Assembly: GCF_016859125.1 (NCBI RefSeq)
Contig: NZ_CP069338.1
Coordinates: 12,217,501-12,281,500 of the forward strand
Direction: 5' to 3'
DNA: 64,000 nucleotides
DNA from: Archangium violaceum
GTDB taxonomy: Bacteria; Myxococcota; Myxococcia; Myxococcales; Myxococcaceae
A program made the position numbers and the translations under genes. This document shows, in pieces, positions 52,253-64,000 of the stretch; within the stretch, counting starts at the first letter, position 1; the number at the start of each line of letters is the position of its first letter. The notes under the pieces are model-generated. The model saw only the letters and a list, made by a program, of their open reading frames with translations. It was not told the DNA's origin and ran no database searches.

Positions 52253-52905
52253 GGGGTGACAATCCCGCCCTGGGCGGCGGTCTCCCGCCGGTTGGACACG
52301 AGGGGGTGCGCGGGCGTCGAAGCCAGCCAGCGGGTGATGGGCCAGGCGAGCAGCAGCGCCAACACACCGAAGAGGTGCATCCGCACGGTCAGCGGCAGCT
52401 GGGCCACGAGCGTCGCGTCCGGCTGCAGCGTCACCAGCGAGCGCAGGTACGGCACCACCACGCTCACGTACCAGGCCGAGGCCCAACGGTACGCCACGGC
52501 GATGTAGAGGCCGTTGATCACCTCGGCCAGCAGCAGCACCTGGAAGGGCAACCAGGCGCGGGAGCCGGGCTCGCGGCTGGAGAGCCGATGGGTGATGCTC
52601 GCCACCAGGCCCCAGGCCAGCATCATCCCGCCGATGAGCCCCACCACCTCCAGGAGGAAGAGGCGCATGGGCGAGCGGATGAAGAGCTGCACCGGGTGCG
52701 GCAGGAGGAAACAGGCCGCGTGCCACAGCAGCATGATCAGGGCGCCCACCAGCAGGGACACCGCGGCCGAGCCGGTCCCCTCTCGCTCCACCCACCGCCT
52801 CATCCAGACGGAGAGTCGCTCTCGGTTGCGCAGCCAGGCCGGCACGCCCACGGCGAGCGCCAGCACCACGTAGGGAAGGGAATCGTAGAGGAACGTGTCG
52901 CTCAC
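52249..52905 (-). CDS. NarI-like membrane protein at the head of the act operon
   Basis: A 218-residue protein with five predicted helices, starting at GTG 52905 (GAGG 7 nt upstream). The first helix LYDSLPYVVLALAVGVPAWLRNRERLS and the order of later segments (LLWHAACFLLP, FLLEVVGLIGGMMLAWGLV, HLFGVLALLLAWPITRW) follow the gamma subunit of respiratory nitrate reductase, a dihaem cytochrome b. No narGHJ genes are near. Its 4-nt overlap with actA suggests an added b-type haem subunit delivering electrons to or from alternative complex III (inference). Confidence 0.65.
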   Translation of the reverse strand: MSDTFLYDSLPYVVLALAVGVPAWLRNRERLSVWMRRWVEREGTGSAAVSLLVGALIMLLWHAACFLLPHPVQLFIRSPMRLFLLEVVGLIGGMMLAWGLVASITHRLSSREPGSRAWLPFQVLLLAEVINGLYIAVAYRWASAWYVSVVVPYLRSLVTLQPDATLVAQLPLTVRMHLFGVLALLLAWPITRWLASTPAHPLVSNRRETAAQGGIVTP

Positions 52906-52921
52906 GTGTCGCCTCGCTCTC

Positions 52922-53755
52922 TCAGTCCTTCGCGCGGCCATGGCCGCCCAGGACGATGCCAATGAAACCCAGGGCGACGCCCAACCCCACGAAGCCCAGG
53001 TAGAAGAAGTCCCGGTCCTTGCGCGGCGGCGTGCCGTCCCGCGAGACCTGCGCCAGATAGGCCTTGAGCTCGTACTGCTCCGCGTCCGTCAGCGGCGCCT
53101 TCCCGTAGAGTTCCTTCATCAGAGGGAAATCCATCTCCTTCAGAGCGGGCGTCATCTTCCGCTCGCCCAGCCGGGCGAAGGAGAAGGTCAGGTCTCGCGC
53201 CAGCGTCCCTCCGCCCACCACGCCGATGTCACGCACGTTGTGGCAGCCGATGCAGGGCGGGCCCCCATTGGCCAACGCCACCCGCCCCTCGAAGAGCTGC
53301 CGCCCGTGTTCGATCTCCTCGGGCGAGGCATCCGAGGCCAGCTTCGGCCCGGAGGCTCCCGGCTGGCAGCTGCCCTTGTCGGCACAGTCCCGGAGGAACG
53401 CGAACAGCCCCTTGCGCTCATCGTCGGAGAGCTGCTGGTCCGGCATCCGGATGCCGTTGAACTTCGTCAGGAGCTCGTTGGCGACCGGATCGCCGCCGTC
53501 GATCATCGCTCCCGGGCTCTCGAGGAACGTGGTGACCCAGGACTCCTCGCGGCGCGTCAGCACGCCCATCAGATCCGGACCAACCCTGTCCCCCTGGCCC
53601 ACGGTGTGGCAGCTCGCACAGCGCTGGGAGAAGAGCTGAGAGCCCTCGGGAACCCCCTGCGCCGCAGCGAGCGGAGAAACGAGCAACACCAGCATCGGCA
53701 AGGCGGCAATGGCCAGTGCTCGCAGCTGGCGTCGGCCAGGGACGTGTGTACGCAT
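52922..53755 (-). CDS. Membrane-anchored dihaem cytochrome c
   Basis: A 277-residue protein: signal peptide ~1-32 (ending LAAAQG), first haem CASCHTVGQGD (~47-57), second haem CIGCHNV (~166-172), and a C-terminal transmembrane helix (FFYLGFVGLGVALGFIGIVLGG). The arrangement suggests two fused c-type domains held at the periplasmic face. It is the first gene of the operon with the NarI-like protein and actA-F, 16 nt upstream of the former. A sigma-54-type promoter precedes it. It may shuttle electrons between the b-type subunit and alternative complex III. Confidence 0.85.
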   Translation of the reverse strand: MRTHVPGRRQLRALAIAALPMLVLLVSPLAAAQGVPEGSQLFSQRCASCHTVGQGDRVGPDLMGVLTRREESWVTTFLESPGAMIDGGDPVANELLTKFNGIRMPDQQLSDDERKGLFAFLRDCADKGSCQPGASGPKLASDASPEEIEHGRQLFEGRVALANGGPPCIGCHNVRDIGVVGGGTLARDLTFSFARLGERKMTPALKEMDFPLMKELYGKAPLTDAEQYELKAYLAQVSRDGTPPRKDRDFFYLGFVGLGVALGFIGIVLGGHGRAKD

Positions 53756-53814
53756 CGCGGCGTGCCCCTCCTCTCGGAGACCCCGAGCCCCTCGCTCGGT
53801 TCAGCGCGCCGCAG

Positions 53815-53830
53815 TGCAACCAGGGGGCCA
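53815..53830 (-). promoter_or_regulatory. Sigma-54-type -24/-12 promoter of the alternative complex III operon
   Basis: On the minus strand TGGCCCCCTGGTTGCA has GG and GC 10 nt apart with TGGC and TTGCA intact. The predicted transcript start is near 53804, leaving a ~49-nt leader before ATG 53755. Confidence 0.6.
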
Positions 53831-53886
53831 GCCAGCCGATCGGGTTCTGCTCCGAGGGGAAGCCCGCTCCACACGAAGTGTCAGGT

Positions 53887-53933
53887 GCGCAGCATTTGCG
53901 CCTCGCGCATTCCCGACGCGCAGCATTTTCCGC
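53887..53933 (-). promoter_or_regulatory. Paired repeats upstream of the act operon promoter
   Basis: GCGCAGCATTTGCGC (53887-53901) is a dyad with 5-bp perfect arms. GCGCAGCATTTTCCGC (53918-53933) shares its first 11 bases. They start 31 nt apart and lie about 57-105 nt upstream of the -24 element, a usual position for activator sites of sigma-54 promoters. Confidence 0.45.
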
Positions 53934-54041
53934 GCGCTCGGGAAAGGGGCCTGACCTGGAGGAAGGGAACGGAGGGCGGCTTCTCGATTCAAGAAGCGGA
54001 GAAGCACGCCTCCGTCATTTCACAACCGGAAGGGTACGTCC

Positions 54042-54446
54042 TCACCCGCCGAGGGAGGTGGTGGCGAACGGGCTCCGGCCGATGGCCATGATGCCACCGA
54101 GGATGAGCAGCAACGCCCCGCCCACCCCGATGAGCGGCAGCAGGTAGCCGGGGTTCGGGCGCTTGCGGTTCATCACCAGCATCACGTGCGCCAGCACCGC
54201 CGCGGCCACCATCATGACGATGTGGCCCCAAAGCGCCGGGTAGAAGGGCCAACCCGCCCCCAGCAGGATGACCCCCAGGAGGACCTGCGTGTCGAGCAGG
54301 CCCGCGAAGCTGGAGCCGATGATGCGGACCGACTTGTCCACGGGCCGCTTCGTGGCGAGTCCGAAGGCGAAGTACGCGACGGCGATCAGCCCCATCAGGA
54401 GGACGAGGTAACGCAGCCCGGAGTGGGCATAGAAGAGTGGTCTCAT
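54042..54446 (-). CDS. Small four-helix membrane protein
   Basis: A 134-residue protein with four predicted transmembrane helices, beginning MRPLFYAHSGLRYLVLLMGL. His8 in HSGLRY and another His in LWGHIVMM could bind haem as in small cytochrome b561-like proteins, but this is speculative. It begins 12 nt after the stop of the large NRPS gene and in the same direction, so it may be read from the biosynthetic operon. Its 3' end is 286 nt from the act operon start. No named family is recognised. Confidence 0.65.
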   Translation of the reverse strand: MRPLFYAHSGLRYLVLLMGLIAVAYFAFGLATKRPVDKSVRIIGSSFAGLLDTQVLLGVILLGAGWPFYPALWGHIVMMVAAAVLAHVMLVMNRKRPNPGYLLPLIGVGGALLLILGGIMAIGRSPFATTSLGG

Positions 54447-54458
54447 GGGAGTGCTGTC

Positions 54459-63258
<8,800 letters not shown>

Positions 63259-63262
<4 letters not shown>

Positions 63263-64000
63263 AGGACAACCTCTTCCATCTCTTCAGGAGACCCGTTCGC
63301 ATCGACGGCCGGGCTCAGCTCCGGGAGCACGTCGATGACCAACCGGGAGATGCTGGGACCCTGCAGCAGGGTCACCATGGGAATGACCACGCCGAGATCG
63401 GCCTCGAGCCGGTTCCTCAAATCAATGGACATCAGCGAGTCCAGGCCCAGGTTCAGCAGGGACTGGTGGACGTCCATCGAGGCCTCGGGCAGCGCGAGCA
63501 CCCGGCCCACCTGCTGGCGCAGGTAGTCCTCCAGCAACCGGGGGCGCGCCGAGGGTTCCGCCTCCAGGAGGGTGGCACGCACCCGGCCCGCCTCCGCGCC
63601 CTGCCCACCGGACGCCGCCGAGGCCTGCTCGCGGGCGAGCTCCGAGAGCATCGGAGAGGACACCGCCTGGGGGAAGGCCAGGAAGAAGCGCCGCCAGTCG
63701 AGCGAGGCCACCGCGAGCTGGGACAGGCCGCCGGAGAGGATGGCCTCCAGCGCCTCCACGCCCTGCTCCGGCGTCATGCTGCCGATGCCCTGCCGGCCGA
63801 GCTGCTCCAGGCCTCCCTCGCGGACGGCGAGGCCGATCTGGTTCCAGGGTCCATAGTTGATGCTGACCACCGGCCGCCCCTGCCGCCGCAGGGAGTGGGC
63901 CAGCGTGTCCAGGAAGGCATTGGCCGCCGAGTAGTTCGCCGCGCCCGAGCCAATCCACCCCACCAATGCCGGGATGGCCGAGAAGAGCGCGAAGAAGTCC
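63259..64000 (-). CDS. Polyketide synthase, C-terminal KR-ACP part (partial)
   Basis: The frame enters from the right window edge, so only the last ~247 residues are seen. FFALFSAIPALVGWIGSGAANYSAANAFLDTLAHSLRRQG is the end of a ketoreductase Rossmann fold with the catalytic Tyr in NYSAAN. An acyl carrier protein follows with the phosphopantetheine Ser in LGLDSLMSIDLRNRLE. The product is a modular type I PKS that hands its chain to the proline NRPS downstream, the ACP-to-condensation transfer being aided by the TubC-type docking domain. Its stop overlaps the NRPS start by 4 nt. Confidence 0.9.

Noticed and set aside
48782-52507. Very long open frame antisense to actB and actA
   Set aside because: High GC makes long antisense frames common; the sense strand encodes recognised ActB/ActA with all cofactor motifs, and the antisense product is low-complexity His/Arg/Gly.

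Overview
The window is high-GC DNA from a myxobacterium, most likely of the Cystobacterineae (Archangium/Cystobacter/Stigmatella relatives). Several families common or peculiar to this group support this: a Sit-type polymorphic toxin with its immunity partner, a DUF2378/TIGR02265 protein, a fused CcoN-CcoO cbb3 oxidase, alternative complex III, many secreted lipoproteins, and a PKS/NRPS cluster whose subunits carry TubC-type docking domains. The taxonomic call is an inference from gene content. I saw no rRNA, tRNA, CRISPR array or insertion sequence.

Layout. 0-7 kb: a VWA protein cut by the left edge, a SitA-like toxin (split by an in-frame TGA) with its putative immunity gene, an MpaB-family oxygenase, a small methyltransferase-like protein, and a cytochrome P450 broken by a 5-bp duplication. 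7-17.4 kb (mostly minus strand): a microaerobic respiration block of hemN, a hemerythrin, a response regulator and the cbb3 oxidase cluster ccoI-ccoS-ccoNO-ccoQ-ccoP-ccoG, with a divergent TauE/CcoH-like membrane protein. 17.5-23.6 kb: a secreted TIM-barrel protein with DUF4214 repeats, a cysteine-rich lipoprotein, an MDR oxidoreductase divergent from a LysR regulator, a zinc-ribbon-like protein, and zinc-free paralogues of ribosomal proteins bL28 and bS18. 23.8-32 kb: a carbohydrate-binding di-haem oxidoreductase, an ammonium transporter with a sigma-54-type promoter, a histidine kinase remnant, and two secreted polysaccharide-active lipoproteins, one a GH18 chitinase. 32-41.3 kb: a xylose-type ABC transporter and a maltose-type system (LamB-like porin, binding protein, two permeases, plus an extra binding protein). 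41.5-45 kb: an FG-GAP/kelch lipoprotein and a DUF2378 protein. 45-53.8 kb (minus): a complete alternative complex III operon (actA-actF) led by a dihaem cytochrome c and a NarI-like membrane protein. 54-64 kb (minus): a four-helix membrane protein and the end of a PKS/NRPS assembly line.

How the parts work together. HemN, cbb3 oxidase and alternative complex III are respiratory genes suited to low or changing oxygen. The binding proteins, porin and glycosidases serve scavenging of chitin and other polysaccharides. The PKS -> NRPS(Pro) -> NRPS(Gly, monooxygenase, TE) genes overlap by 4 nt each and end the production line of an unknown metabolite. By hand alignment the last module resembles the glycine-oxidising terminal modules of myxothiazol/melithiazol synthases.

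A recurrent regulatory theme is sigma-54-type (-24/-12) promoter sequence upstream of amtB, the alternative complex III operon and the cysteine-rich lipoprotein. In each case a pair or pairs of repeated motifs lies about 27-31 nt apart further upstream, as expected for enhancer-binding activators. A fourth, slightly imperfect match precedes hemN.
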